Assembly (NCBI GenBank): GCA_035306725.1
Contig: DATGNN010000239.1
Location: 1 to 5,350 of the forward strand
Reading direction: 5' to 3'
Length of the DNA stretch: 5,350 nucleotides
Source of the DNA: JAAYEB01 sp035306725
GTDB taxonomy: Bacteria; Fibrobacterota; Chitinivibrionia; Chitinivibrionales; Chitinispirillaceae
Shown here piece after piece: positions 1-5,350 of the stretch. The stretch's first letter is position 1; every line of letters starts with the position of its first letter. Under the pieces are notes generated by a model, which did not search any database, was not told the origin of the DNA, and worked only from the letters and a program-made list of their open reading frames with translations. Made by a program: the position numbers and the translations under genes.

Positions 1-410
1 GGGAGATATTCCAGTTGGTTTGCCCTGAGTTCAAGTGTTTCAAGATTCCGAAGATTTCCAAGTGATTCCGGAAGACGTTTGAGTTTGTTGCCTACAAGTT
101 CGATCATTACAAGTGCAGTGCAGTTTCCGATCTCTTCTGAAATATGATCTATTTTATTAAAATTGAGAAGCAGACGCTTAATTTCTGGTAGTCTCCCTAT
201 TGCGTCGGGAATAACACGAATAGAATCGTTATTGAGATTAATGGAAAAAACATTTTTTTTATCAATGGTTCGAGAAATAGGTCTTGCAAGTTTTGGATTT
301 TTACCGTTTGCAATTAAAATCTCCTCAACCGCTTTGAGCTGTTGTTTAAACTCGCTTTGGCATCCTGCAAGGAAACAGACTGAAAGCAGAAAAATCGATA
401 TGGTTTTCAT
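1..410 (-). CDS. Leucine-rich-repeat lipoprotein, N-terminal part (3' end beyond window)
   Basis: Reading leftward from an ATG at 410, 136 codons stay open to the window edge. Residues 1-17 form a lipoprotein signal (MKT, hydrophobic stretch, lipobox LAGC), so Cys17 should be lipidated and the protein anchored to the outer or inner membrane. A linker of about 50 residues with a short helical-looking part (20-35) leads into 23-residue leucine-rich repeats: a degenerate start near 57-70, then units at about 71-93, 94-116 and 117 onward, with the pattern LxxLxLxxNxLxxLPxxLGxL. This 23-residue type, with 'LP' and 'LG' landmarks, is typical of bacterial LRR proteins that bind other proteins; no enzymatic role is implied. 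The start is supported by a purine-rich AAAAGGAAA about 5 bases upstream and by the signal peptide. The partner and exact role cannot be told. A decayed copy of its beginning lies at 1024-1308. Confidence 0.9.
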   Translation of the reverse strand, partial: MKTISIFLLSVCFLAGCQSEFKQQLKAVEEILIANGKNPKLARPISRTIDKKNVFSINLNNDSIRVIPDAIGRLPEIKRLLLNFNKIDHISEEIGNCTALVMIELVGNKLKRLPESLGNLRNLETLELRANQLEYL

Positions 411-429
411 TATATTTCCTTTTCCAAAC

Positions 430-458
430 ATATAATCATTATCTGAATTCTTGTTCAA
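430..458 (-). promoter_or_regulatory. Possible promoter of the LRR lipoprotein gene
   Basis: On the minus strand TTGAAC (458-453) and TTATAT (435-430) are separated by 17 bases, which resembles a sigma-70 promoter, although the -10 box matches only weakly. The predicted start of transcription would fall almost on the ribosome binding site, so the leader would be very short. A second reading on the same strand is TATGTTTG just downstream, which fits the Bacteroidota -7 consensus TAnnTTTG, but its TTG partner lies a little too far upstream. Either is tentative. Confidence 0.25.
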
Positions 459-661
459 AATAATATATGTGATATTTGCCTGTGTAATACTGCATTCGTT
501 TAGTCTGCAATATAAATGGTTATTACATTAATAAATTCAGACATAAAAGGAAATCATGAAAGTAGCTAATTAAAGTATCTACCTGTACATGCAAGGTAAA
601 ATTGAGAGTAAGATCCAAGTAAAAAAAGGCAATTAAAAAATCTATTTAATAGTGGCTATTC

Positions 662-735
662 ACAGTTTACCACACGCCCCCAGACAGAAAGTTACAAAGC
701 TGCAATACGCTATCGCGGGGGACGTGTCCGCTCGG
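662..735. repeat. GC-rich repeat, long copy
   Basis: The outer parts of this stretch recur at 1019-1052: the left 12 bases (662-673, ACAGTTTACCAC) are identical, and the right 22 bases (714-735, CGCGGGGG, two variable bases, GTGTCCGCTCGG) differ at two positions. Here they are separated by 40 bases (674-713) that the other copy lacks. An inverted repeat lies inside: ACACGCCCCC (672-681) can pair with GGGGGACGTGT (717-727), leaving one bulged A, with a loop of 35 bases. It is GC-rich against an AT-rich background. The two copies in the same orientation point to a dispersed element or the end of one; the family is not recognised. Confidence 0.7.
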
Positions 736-869
736 TAGAACATGAAAATCTTTTTATAATGATTGTTCATAGTTTCCATGATGTAGAATGAATTAAGACC
801 ATGTAGACTAAAGATAAGATATTTAAAGAGACATGATATGAATTTGGTAAGGCATGCGCCCTTTATTAG

Positions 870-890
870 CAACTGCTACGCTTGCGGTTG
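870..890. repeat. Short perfect-stem hairpin
   Basis: CAACTGC (870-876) can pair with GCGGTTG (884-890) over seven positions, one of them a T-G pair, around a seven-base loop. No T-run follows on either strand, so this is not a typical intrinsic terminator. It lies in the GC-richer part of the intergenic region together with the inverted repeat at 910-945 and may belong to the same relic. Confidence 0.45.
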
Positions 891-909
891 AGTACGTCAG
901 AATGCTTGC

Positions 910-945
910 AGTGTTGCCTTCGAAAATTGAGTGCCGGCAACGACT
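910..945. repeat. Inverted repeat with one bulged base
   Basis: AGTGTTGCC (910-918) is complementary to GGCAAC-ACT (936-945) apart from one extra G at 942, giving a nine-pair stem with a single extrahelical base and a 17-base loop. It sits 20 bases beyond the hairpin at 870-890. Single extrahelical bases in imperfect stems occur in integron attC sites and in some transposon ends, but the outer attC consensus boxes are not found in a matching pair, so I give no specific assignment. Confidence 0.45.
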
Positions 946-1018
946 TATTAAATTAGAGATTAAGCCAGTCAATATAGTATTACTCTTAATTTCACCATTC
1001 ATAATTCATAATTAAGAT

Positions 1019-1052
1019 ACAGTTTACCACCGCGGGGGTTGTGTCCGCTCGG
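1019..1052. repeat. GC-rich repeat, short deletion copy
   Basis: This is the second copy of the repeat at 662-735. ACAGTTTACCAC (1019-1030) is followed directly by CGCGGGGG-TT-GTGTCCGCTCGG (1031-1052), so the 40 bases between these blocks in the long copy are missing with no scar. On the minus strand this repeat supplies the last codons and stop of the decayed lipoprotein fragment (1024-1308), which suggests that the fragment was cut or joined here. Confidence 0.7.
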
Positions 1053-1308
1053 CGATACAGATTATATTAATGCTCTTTAATATCACTGATGTATCATTTT
1101 TATTGAACTTGCCTGTTTTTGATAATAGCAGCATTTCAGGTCTTTTCACGTATACTTTATAAGGTAGCTCTTTATATTTATAAGGATAATTTCTGTCCTT
1201 TGCAATTAAAATTATCTCAACCATTTTGAGCTGCAGTTTAAATTTGCTTTGGCATCCTGCAAGGAAAAAACATATAGCATAGTGTAATAAATGTAACCAA
1301 AGTATCAT
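1024..1308 (-). pseudogene. Decayed partial duplicate of the LRR lipoprotein gene
   Basis: The 94-codon frame keeps the start of the LRR lipoprotein found at 1-410. Its residues around the lipobox and the next 20 or so (FLAGCQSKFKLQLKMVE) align with FLAGCQSEFKQQLKAVE. At the DNA level about 70 bases (near 1199-1267 versus 308-374) are roughly four-fifths identical by eye. After about residue 40 the similarity fades: residues 41-84 are rich in Lys and Tyr and show no LRR pattern, and the last ten residues come from the repeat at 1019-1052. The signal region lacks the usual early Lys or Arg before the hydrophobic stretch, and no good ribosome binding site precedes the ATG. I read it as a truncated, non-functional copy. 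A small expressed lipoprotein of about 75 mature residues cannot be fully excluded. Confidence 0.7.
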
Positions 1309-1348
1309 CAGAGTTGAGAAAATACAGTAGCAAAAATATCATTAAATT

Positions 1349-1376
1349 TTGCATCCAGGATAGAATTTTATATTAT
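1349..1376 (+). promoter_or_regulatory. Possible promoter of the membrane protein/GT2 operon
   Basis: TTGCAT (1349-1354) and TATTAT (1371-1376) are 16 bases apart and about 30 bases before the ATG at 1406. The -10 box matches TATAAT at five of six positions, the -35 box at three. It is the best sigma-70-like candidate in this leader, but chance matches are easy in such AT-rich DNA. Confidence 0.35.
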
Positions 1377-1405
1377 TTTGCATAAAGAAAATCTAAATTA
1401 AAAAT

Positions 1406-2566
1406 ATGAATTCAAAATACAGACAAATTGTAACAATAATACTAATTTCATTAATTAATTTTCTCTTCTCGTTTAAATACATAAGCAGAACCGGAAAATT
1501 TTCAATAACAGTTTTTGGTATTCTGATATTTACAATTATACCTGTGATGATTTTGCTGGTGTATAATAATAATCAGAAAATACCTGAAAAGATAAAATCA
1601 TTACTCAATTCCCGTTATCTTGTCTGGTATTTAATTTCGATTTTAACGATATTTAGTGTAGCTTTTTTTATAATTTACCCTCAAAATCGTTTAAATCTCG
1701 ACAGATATGAGATGATCAATCTTTTTTGGGATAACCTTTTTTCAAAGAAATGCCCTTATTGTCCGCGTAGTGAAGTAACCAATATTCCTGGACCTTTTCC
1801 TTTTTATTTTGTTGTTGCGTTTCCTTTTTATTTGATCAACGAAATCGGGTTTTTATCGTTGGCAGGTGTAATAGCTTTTATTCTGATTACAAGATTTAGT
1901 AAAACCCGCTCAGTATTGGACTCAAATTTTATTATACTGATACTGCTTTCCAGCCCTGCTGTAATTTATGAGATTCTTGGACGCAGTACAATTTTTCTTA
2001 ATTCGGTTCTGATTCTTTATTTGTTATTATTTGTTCAGAAAATCAGACTTGAAAACATGAAGATCATAATTGTAACCGGGCTTTTTACCGGATTAATTCT
2101 ATCCACAAGATCGTTTGCATCACTTTTTATATTGTTGATTTTCGTATACAAATACAAGATGGGTTTTATTAACAGGAAAACAGTAATAACAGGACTATTT
2201 GCTATGGTGGCTCTTGCAATGACATTTATTCCTGTAGTAGCTTTATGCAAAGATGATTTTATCTCTTATAATCCTGTTACGGTACAATTTACACTCGTCC
2301 CTGTTTCGTATGCTGCTGCTGTATGCATTGCAGCCCTGGCAGGTGTTCTTTTTGTGAACAGGTTCAGCACATTTTGCTGGTTTACAGGGCTTGTTTGTAT
2401 ATTGCTGTTTGTTGGTCACATGTATTACTGGAATAAAAGAGGCCTGATTGATGCTATTGTTAATAATTCAATTGATGTTGCTTATGTTTCAATGGCCATT
2501 CCGTTTTTACTTTACAGTTTATTTCAAAAAGAGATCTGGACTAAAAATACAGCACTGCCCTGTTAA
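1406..2566 (+). CDS. Polytopic membrane protein, GT-C glycosyltransferase-like
   Basis: The 386-residue product is very hydrophobic, with about 11-13 probable membrane helices (near 7-23, 33-52, 71-91, 131-146, 148-162, 173-188, 195-210, 218-232, 236-248, 258-280, 298-316, 321-340, 354-372). One sizeable hydrophilic loop (about 92-130) carries LDRYEMI (Asp99, Arg100), CPYC (116-119) and then GPFPF (129-133). An acidic residue in the first large extracytoplasmic loop followed by an aromatic- and proline-rich segment is the general layout of GT-C lipid-linked sugar transferases, and it resembles uncharacterised envelope membrane proteins of the Bacteroidota. The length is shorter than classical GT39 or GT87 enzymes. 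It is followed after 14 bases by a GT2 glycosyltransferase, supporting a role in cell-surface glycan synthesis. The first ATG is kept because a helix begins at residue 7; the ribosome binding site is weak. A flippase or polymerase role is an alternative. Confidence 0.75.
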   Translation: MNSKYRQIVTIILISLINFLFSFKYISRTGKFSITVFGILIFTIIPVMILLVYNNNQKIPEKIKSLLNSRYLVWYLISILTIFSVAFFIIYPQNRLNLDRYEMINLFWDNLFSKKCPYCPRSEVTNIPGPFPFYFVVAFPFYLINEIGFLSLAGVIAFILITRFSKTRSVLDSNFIILILLSSPAVIYEILGRSTIFLNSVLILYLLLFVQKIRLENMKIIIVTGLFTGLILSTRSFASLFILLIFVYKYKMGFINRKTVITGLFAMVALAMTFIPVVALCKDDFISYNPVTVQFTLVPVSYAAAVCIAALAGVLFVNRFSTFCWFTGLVCILLFVGHMYYWNKRGLIDAIVNNSIDVAYVSMAIPFLLYSLFQKEIWTKNTALPC

Positions 2567-2580
2567 AGAGTCTTTACTAT

Positions 2581-3312
2581 ATGATTAATAATAAAAAAAT
2601 AATAGTAGTACTGCCTGCTTATAATGCTGAACATACTTTGGAAAAAACATTTTCAGAAATACCTTTTGATATTGTTGATGATGTGGTTCTTGTTGATGAT
2701 GCAAGTTGTGATAGAACAATTGAAACAGCTAAAAAATTAAAAATTAACCATATCCTGGAACATAAAACAAATATCGGATATGGTGGAAATCAGAAAACAT
2801 GTTATAACAAGGCGTTATCTCTGGGTGCAGATATAATTATCATGCTTCATCCGGATTACCAGTATACACCTAAATTGATTACTGCTATGGCCAGTCTGAT
2901 ATCAAACGGTCTCTATCATATTGTATTTGGTTCCAGGATTTTAGGAAAAAGTGCTGTTAAAAATGGAATGCCAATATACAAGTACATTGCTAACAGGTTG
3001 CTTACTTTTACACAAAATATTCTTTTAGGTCAAAAATTGTCGGAATACCATACCGGTTATAGGGCTTATTCCAGAGAAGTTCTGGAGAAAATCGATTATA
3101 ACAGGAATTCTGATGGTTTTGTTTTTGATAATGAGATAATAGCTCAGATTTTTAAAAAAGGATACGAAATTGCAGAAATAACATGTCCTGCAAAATACTT
3201 TAAAGATGCATCTTCAATCAATTTTGTAAACAGCATAAAATACGGATTAGGTGTTCTCAGAGTTTCGATTTTTTACTTTTTCCACAGAGTCGGGACCGGT
3301 AAACTATTTTGA
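2581..3312 (+). CDS. Family 2 glycosyltransferase, DPM1-like
   Basis: The 243-residue soluble protein has the GT-A fold signature of GT2 enzymes that move sugar from a nucleotide donor (typically GDP-mannose or UDP-glucose) to a lipid phosphate on the cytoplasmic face of the membrane. Landmarks are VVLPAYNAEHTLEKT (9-23), the nucleotide-binding VLVDDASCDRT (36-46), NIGYGGNQKTCYNKAL (64-79), HPDYQ (90-94) in the place of the metal-binding DxD, FGSR (116-119), the acceptor-side EYHTGYRAYSR (155-165) and SDGFVFDNEI (177-186). The length matches DPM1-type enzymes without the C-terminal membrane helices seen in GtrB-like members. It lies 14 bases behind the membrane protein gene, so the two are probably cotranscribed. 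The ribosome binding site is poor (AAAGAG about ten bases upstream), so translational coupling is likely. Family assignment is firm; donor and acceptor are unknown. Confidence 0.92.
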   Translation: MINNKKIIVVLPAYNAEHTLEKTFSEIPFDIVDDVVLVDDASCDRTIETAKKLKINHILEHKTNIGYGGNQKTCYNKALSLGADIIIMLHPDYQYTPKLITAMASLISNGLYHIVFGSRILGKSAVKNGMPIYKYIANRLLTFTQNILLGQKLSEYHTGYRAYSREVLEKIDYNRNSDGFVFDNEIIAQIFKKGYEIAEITCPAKYFKDASSINFVNSIKYGLGVLRVSIFYFFHRVGTGKLF

Positions 3313-3340
3313 TAATTATTTATTTTGGCAAAAAATGCTG

Positions 3341-3365
3341 GTTGTTTTTCACTGAAAAAAACAAC
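3341..3365. terminator. Possible intergenic terminator between convergent units
   Basis: GTTGTTTTT (3341-3349) pairs with AAAAACAAC (3357-3365) around a seven-base loop in the 72-base gap between the convergent GT2 gene and methyltransferase remnant. On the minus strand a run of six T follows after five bases (CAGCATTTTTT), on the plus strand no T-run follows. It would fit better as an end for minus-strand transcripts. The stem is AT-rich and so weak. Confidence 0.45.
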
Positions 3366-3384
3366 TCGTTAATTTACACAGGAT

Positions 3385-3768
3385 TCAATTGTCAGATTCA
3401 GCAAGTAAATCTGCCGCATCTTTTTCAATGTTTGACTCAATAATTCTGTAACTTGTCATGTTTAATGCCCTGGTGGCAATTTTCTTTAATCCGCTGTTTC
3501 TTTTAAGTTTTCTACCAAGATTATAAAAAGGAAGTTTTTCTACGACAGATCGCAGGATACTCTTTTTTGCGAATGCTACACCCAAAATTTTAAATGAAGA
3601 GAAATTATTTTGCAAAACAGTTTTGAATCTTTTATAATCCATTTCATTAACATGAAAAGGATTTTCACTTTCTTTTCCGTTACTTATATCAGAATTGGGA
3701 GTGGTTATAAATATTTTGCCGCCCGGTTTCACAATCCTTTTGATCTGTTCAAGAAAACTGTTAATAAT
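3385..3768 (-). pseudogene. SAM-dependent methyltransferase, C-terminal remnant (5' part missing)
   Basis: The open frame gives 127 residues. It begins with FLEQIKRIVKPGGKIFITTP, the post-motif segment ending in the 'KPGG' strand that lies near the middle of class I methyltransferases (Methyltransf_11/23 type), followed by NPFHVNEMD and a basic C-terminal half. Family members are usually 200-300 residues and carry the SAM-binding GxGxG motif well before this point; that part is absent. The only start that an automatic caller could use is a GTG at 3732 inside the conserved 'RIVKPGG', with no ribosome binding site, so it is an artefact. Going upstream, the frame continues 12 more homologous-looking codons to a TAA at 3771-3769, just past the stop of the fibre gene (3780-3778). 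The gene was therefore decapitated by a rearrangement. Its usual partners are glycosyltransferases, as found on the opposite strand nearby. Confidence 0.85.
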
Positions 3769-3777
3769 TTAGACACC

Positions 3778-5139
3778 TTATGGATTATCTCTGATAAAAA
3801 TTGCTGTAATATCTGCACTGTATACGTTAATCAATTCTTTGCTACAGTTAGCACAATCAGATATCCATAAAGTAAGGTTTGCTGTTTTTTTCTCGTCAGC
3901 AGTAAAGTGTAAACGTTTTGTTTGAGTCCATACATAAGGTAAACCTACTGTTTTTTCTGACCAGTGAATTCCATATGAAGTTTCTTTAGTACTAGTACCT
4001 TTTTGTATACTTCCTAACAAAGCCCAATAGTGTGTAGAATCGGTATTTTTGTGAAGAGCAGCTACATTAGCAGATGCTGTTACAACCATATATCCACTTA
4101 CAGAGTCATCGATAGTCACAGATAAATAGCTTTGTGGAGAAATATTTGATATGGTAACAGAGCCTCTTTTAAGTGTATTCGATGCAGTTTTGATTATCCC
4201 GTTAAGTGATGCTAAAGAATTCCTGTGAGATTTGATTGTATCATTTAAACCGCTTATATCTGAAATACTGTGAGAATGGGATTTGTCTGCTTTGTTATTA
4301 ACAAGATTTCTGTGTGCAGCAAGCGAATCTTTAAGGCCACTTACACTATCAATCGCAACTTTTGTAACACCTTTTTCATCAGGAGCCCAGCCAGGTCCAC
4401 TGCTATCCATTTTCCAGACATGCCCGGTACTCCCGCTCTTCCACTCTATGCTGTCACTATGTGTGCTGTAGTGTGATGGCTTATCCGGGATACTGTCCCA
4501 TTTTACAGGGTAACTGTCAGGTTTAGAGTCTATTTTGGCCCAGTCTATAGACTCAATATGTTTATCCTTTATTGCACCGTCTTTTACTTTGTCACTTGTT
4601 ACAATACCATCAGGGATATTTTTTGTAGAATCTGAAATACCTGCAACTCTGGCTGAGTCAGATGAAGATTCTCCTGTATTATCAATTCCATCAGCAAACC
4701 CCTCTGGAATTCCCTTGATCTTGTCCCAGCTTACAGAATCAATTTTTTCATCTGTAACAGCTTTTTCAGAAATATGAATTGACTTGATACTTGAATTCTT
4801 AATCTTTTCTGATGAAATTGAGCTGTCTGCAACAGTTTTACTTGAATCAGCTACTTTTACGTCTGAACTGATTCCAGTCAACCCGCTTCCATCACCTTCA
4901 AACTTTTCAGCCTTTACTGTTCCGTTTACTTCAAGATTACCGTTTTGAACCTTTATTTCACCTTCTTCACCAGGAGTTTCTATAAAGAAGTGCCCGTTAT
5001 CTTTATCTCCGGTCCATCCTATCCTTGAAGCAGGTGCATTTCCTGTGGTATCATAAAACTCAATTGCAGATTTAGATTGAGAATAAATTGTGGTAAAACA
5101 TACAAAAACTGAAAGCAAAACAGATGCGTATCGTTTCAT
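3778..5139 (-). CDS. Exported fibre-like protein with repeats and C-terminal beta-rich domain
   Basis: The 453-residue product starts with a Sec signal peptide (KR, hydrophobic 5-18, likely cut after Ser20). Residues 25-80 are a beta-rich head region (IGWTGD, FFIETPG, LEVNGTVKAEKF), leading to GDGSGLTGI (82-90), a motif common in phage tail fibres and large exported repeat proteins. Residues 95-310 are a stalk: Ser/Asp/Lys-rich 'xxKIxxxSI' segments, three Trp-Pro repeats (132-148, 194-210, 211-224), SHSHSISDISGL (287-298) and two related 15-residue units ending in HRN (266-280, 295-309). Residues 326-453 look like a beta-sandwich with a CANC pair (429-432), perhaps a C1q/TNF-like or lectin-like tip; this is inferred from style only. 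Such architecture usually makes trimeric surface fibres or adhesins. No anchor, LPxTG or secretion-system C-terminal tag is seen. The start is supported by AAGGAG six bases upstream. No phage genes surround it, so a host surface protein is likelier than a tail fibre. Confidence 0.85.
   Translation of the reverse strand: MKRYASVLLSVFVCFTTIYSQSKSAIEFYDTTGNAPASRIGWTGDKDNGHFFIETPGEEGEIKVQNGNLEVNGTVKAEKFEGDGSGLTGISSDVKVADSSKTVADSSISSEKIKNSSIKSIHISEKAVTDEKIDSVSWDKIKGIPEGFADGIDNTGESSSDSARVAGISDSTKNIPDGIVTSDKVKDGAIKDKHIESIDWAKIDSKPDSYPVKWDSIPDKPSHYSTHSDSIEWKSGSTGHVWKMDSSGPGWAPDEKGVTKVAIDSVSGLKDSLAAHRNLVNNKADKSHSHSISDISGLNDTIKSHRNSLASLNGIIKTASNTLKRGSVTISNISPQSYLSVTIDDSVSGYMVVTASANVAALHKNTDSTHYWALLGSIQKGTSTKETSYGIHWSEKTVGLPYVWTQTKRLHFTADEKKTANLTLWISDCANCSKELINVYSADITAIFIRDNP
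4468..4746 (-). repeat. Trp-Pro stalk repeats within the fibre gene
   Basis: Three related units are encoded here: KIDSVSWDKIKGIPEGF (residues 132-148), HIESIDWAKIDSKPDSY (194-210) and PVKWDSIPDKPSHY (211-224). They share a Trp, then Ile and a Pro followed by an aromatic residue. The same 'W..I...P..F/Y' style is widespread in phage tail-fibre shafts. The DNA copies have diverged, so this is a protein-level repeat, not a recent duplication. Confidence 0.6.
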
Positions 5140-5145
5140 TTCGGA

Positions 5146-5151
5146 CTCCTT
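5146..5151 (-). promoter_or_regulatory. Ribosome binding site of the fibre gene
   Basis: AAGGAG on the minus strand lies six bases before the ATG at 5139. It is the strongest Shine-Dalgarno sequence in the window and fixes the start of the fibre gene, in agreement with the signal peptide. The plus-strand genes at 1406 and 2581 have only weak sites. Confidence 0.85.
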
Positions 5152-5175
5152 ATATAGTAATTTTTCTCTTATTAT

Positions 5176-5350
5176 TTACTGGATAACAAATCGAACCTTA
5201 CCAGAAATCTTCACTGTCCCGTTTTCATACAATCCAGGCTCCGGACAAAGAAGTTTTGGACGTTGTGCACCAGCCGACACCTCTTTTATTGTGCTGTTAA
5301 GATAGCCATTCTCAATCGGGTAACACTCTGTACTTGCCTGTGGCCAGAAG
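5176..5350 (-). CDS. C-terminal end of an unrecognised protein (5' end beyond window)
   Basis: An open frame enters from the right edge on the minus strand and ends at TAA 5178-5176, giving the last 57 residues. It holds two cysteines (about residues 9 and 35 of the visible part), a Pro-rich middle (QRPKLLCPEPGLYENG) and ends in alternating hydrophobic and basic residues (GTVKISGKVRFVIQ), as in a terminal beta-hairpin of an exported beta-rich protein. I do not recognise the family. It is 36 bases ahead of the fibre gene in the same direction with no terminator visible between them, so they probably share an operon and may both act outside the cytoplasm. The frame is supported by the absence of stops over 57 codons and by sensible amino-acid composition, but a partial 57-codon frame is limited evidence. 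Confidence 0.6.
   Translation of the reverse strand, partial: FWPQASTECYPIENGYLNSTIKEVSAGAQRPKLLCPEPGLYENGTVKISGKVRFVIQ

Larger units (their letters stand above)
411..1023. other. Long intergenic region, no credible gene
   Basis: About 600 bases separate the LRR lipoprotein gene from its decayed copy. The first 250 bases are AT-rich and hold only a five-codon ORF (556-573, plus strand) behind a purine-rich AAAAGG. From about 660 to 950 there are GC-richer patches, including one repeat copy (662-735) and two hairpin-forming sequences (870-890, 910-945). A 70-codon minus-strand ORF (660-872) crosses this stretch. I do not call it, because its C-terminal third is made by the repeat and the rest has no recognisable features. 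A short direct repeat ATTCATA ATTCATA lies near 998-1012. I see no tRNA, rRNA or CRISPR pattern. Confidence 0.6.

Noticed and set aside
163..435. Plus-strand ORF of 90 codons
   Set aside because: It is the antisense shadow of the LRR lipoprotein gene, which has lipobox, repeats and a ribosome binding site.
556..573. Five-codon ORF behind AAAAGG
   Set aside because: Too short to support; no similarity to a known leader peptide and no regulated gene follows on the plus strand.
714..740. tRNA-Ser-like start (GTGTCCG..CGG)
   Set aside because: The D-arm cannot form properly and no anticodon arm, T-arm (GGTTCRA) or CCA end follows on either strand.
660..872. Minus-strand 70-codon ORF in the intergenic region
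   Set aside because: Its last third is produced by the GC-rich repeat, there is no ribosome binding site or recognisable domain, and the repeat is read in a different frame in the other copy.
670..945. Integron attC site(s) suggested by imperfect stems with single bulged bases
   Set aside because: A RYYYAAC-like box can be found (minus strand near 889-895) but no matching GTTRRRY partner at a proper distance, and no cassette gene or integrase is present.
1751..1762. CPYC as a glutaredoxin active site
   Set aside because: The motif lies in a loop of a polytopic membrane protein with no thioredoxin fold around it; a redox enzyme role is not supported.
4270..4777. Plus-strand ORFs across the fibre gene
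   Set aside because: They are shadows of the 453-residue minus-strand gene, which has a signal peptide, a strong ribosome binding site and consistent repeats.

Overview
The window is AT-rich bacterial DNA with small GC-richer patches between genes. The proteins are a lipobox-bearing leucine-rich-repeat (LRR) protein, a polytopic membrane protein next to a family 2 glycosyltransferase, and a secreted fibre-like protein with a 'GDGSGLTGI' motif. This mix suggests a Gram-negative, diderm bacterium of the Fibrobacterota/Bacteroidota-like (FCB) type, perhaps a Chitinispirillum-like lineage. That placement is inferred from protein style alone; there is no marker gene here.

Left part (1-1405). The 5' end of an LRR lipoprotein gene runs leftward off the window edge (410 to 1, minus strand). 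A largely non-coding stretch follows. It holds two copies of a GC-rich repeat (662-735 and 1019-1052), which differ by a clean 40-base internal deletion, and two hairpin-forming sequences (870-890, 910-945). At 1024-1308 (minus) lies a decayed partial duplicate of the start of the LRR lipoprotein gene. Its lipobox region is clearly homologous, its LRR part is absent, and its 3' end runs into the second repeat copy. The area looks like a small duplication and rearrangement zone.

Middle part (1406-3312, plus strand). Two genes 14 bases apart form a probable operon: an integral membrane protein of about 11-13 helices resembling GT-C-type glycosyltransferases, then a soluble DPM1-like GT2 glycosyltransferase. 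A plausible joint role is transfer of a sugar to a lipid carrier and its use at the membrane for cell-envelope glycan synthesis.

Right part (3385-5350, minus strand, convergent with the operon). In transcription order there is the last 57 residues of an unrecognised protein, a 453-residue exported fibre-like protein, and a decapitated SAM-dependent methyltransferase of which only the C-terminal part remains. The methyltransferase remnant is open for 12 codons upstream of its only usable GTG, up to a stop just below the stop of the fibre gene, so a recombination junction sits at about 3769-3778. An AT-rich hairpin between the convergent units (3341-3365) may end transcription.

I do not see convincing evidence of a new defence, mobile or regulatory system. 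The most notable points are the recombination scars (gene-fragment duplication, deletion-variant repeat pair, decapitated methyltransferase) and the mosaic fibre-like exported protein.
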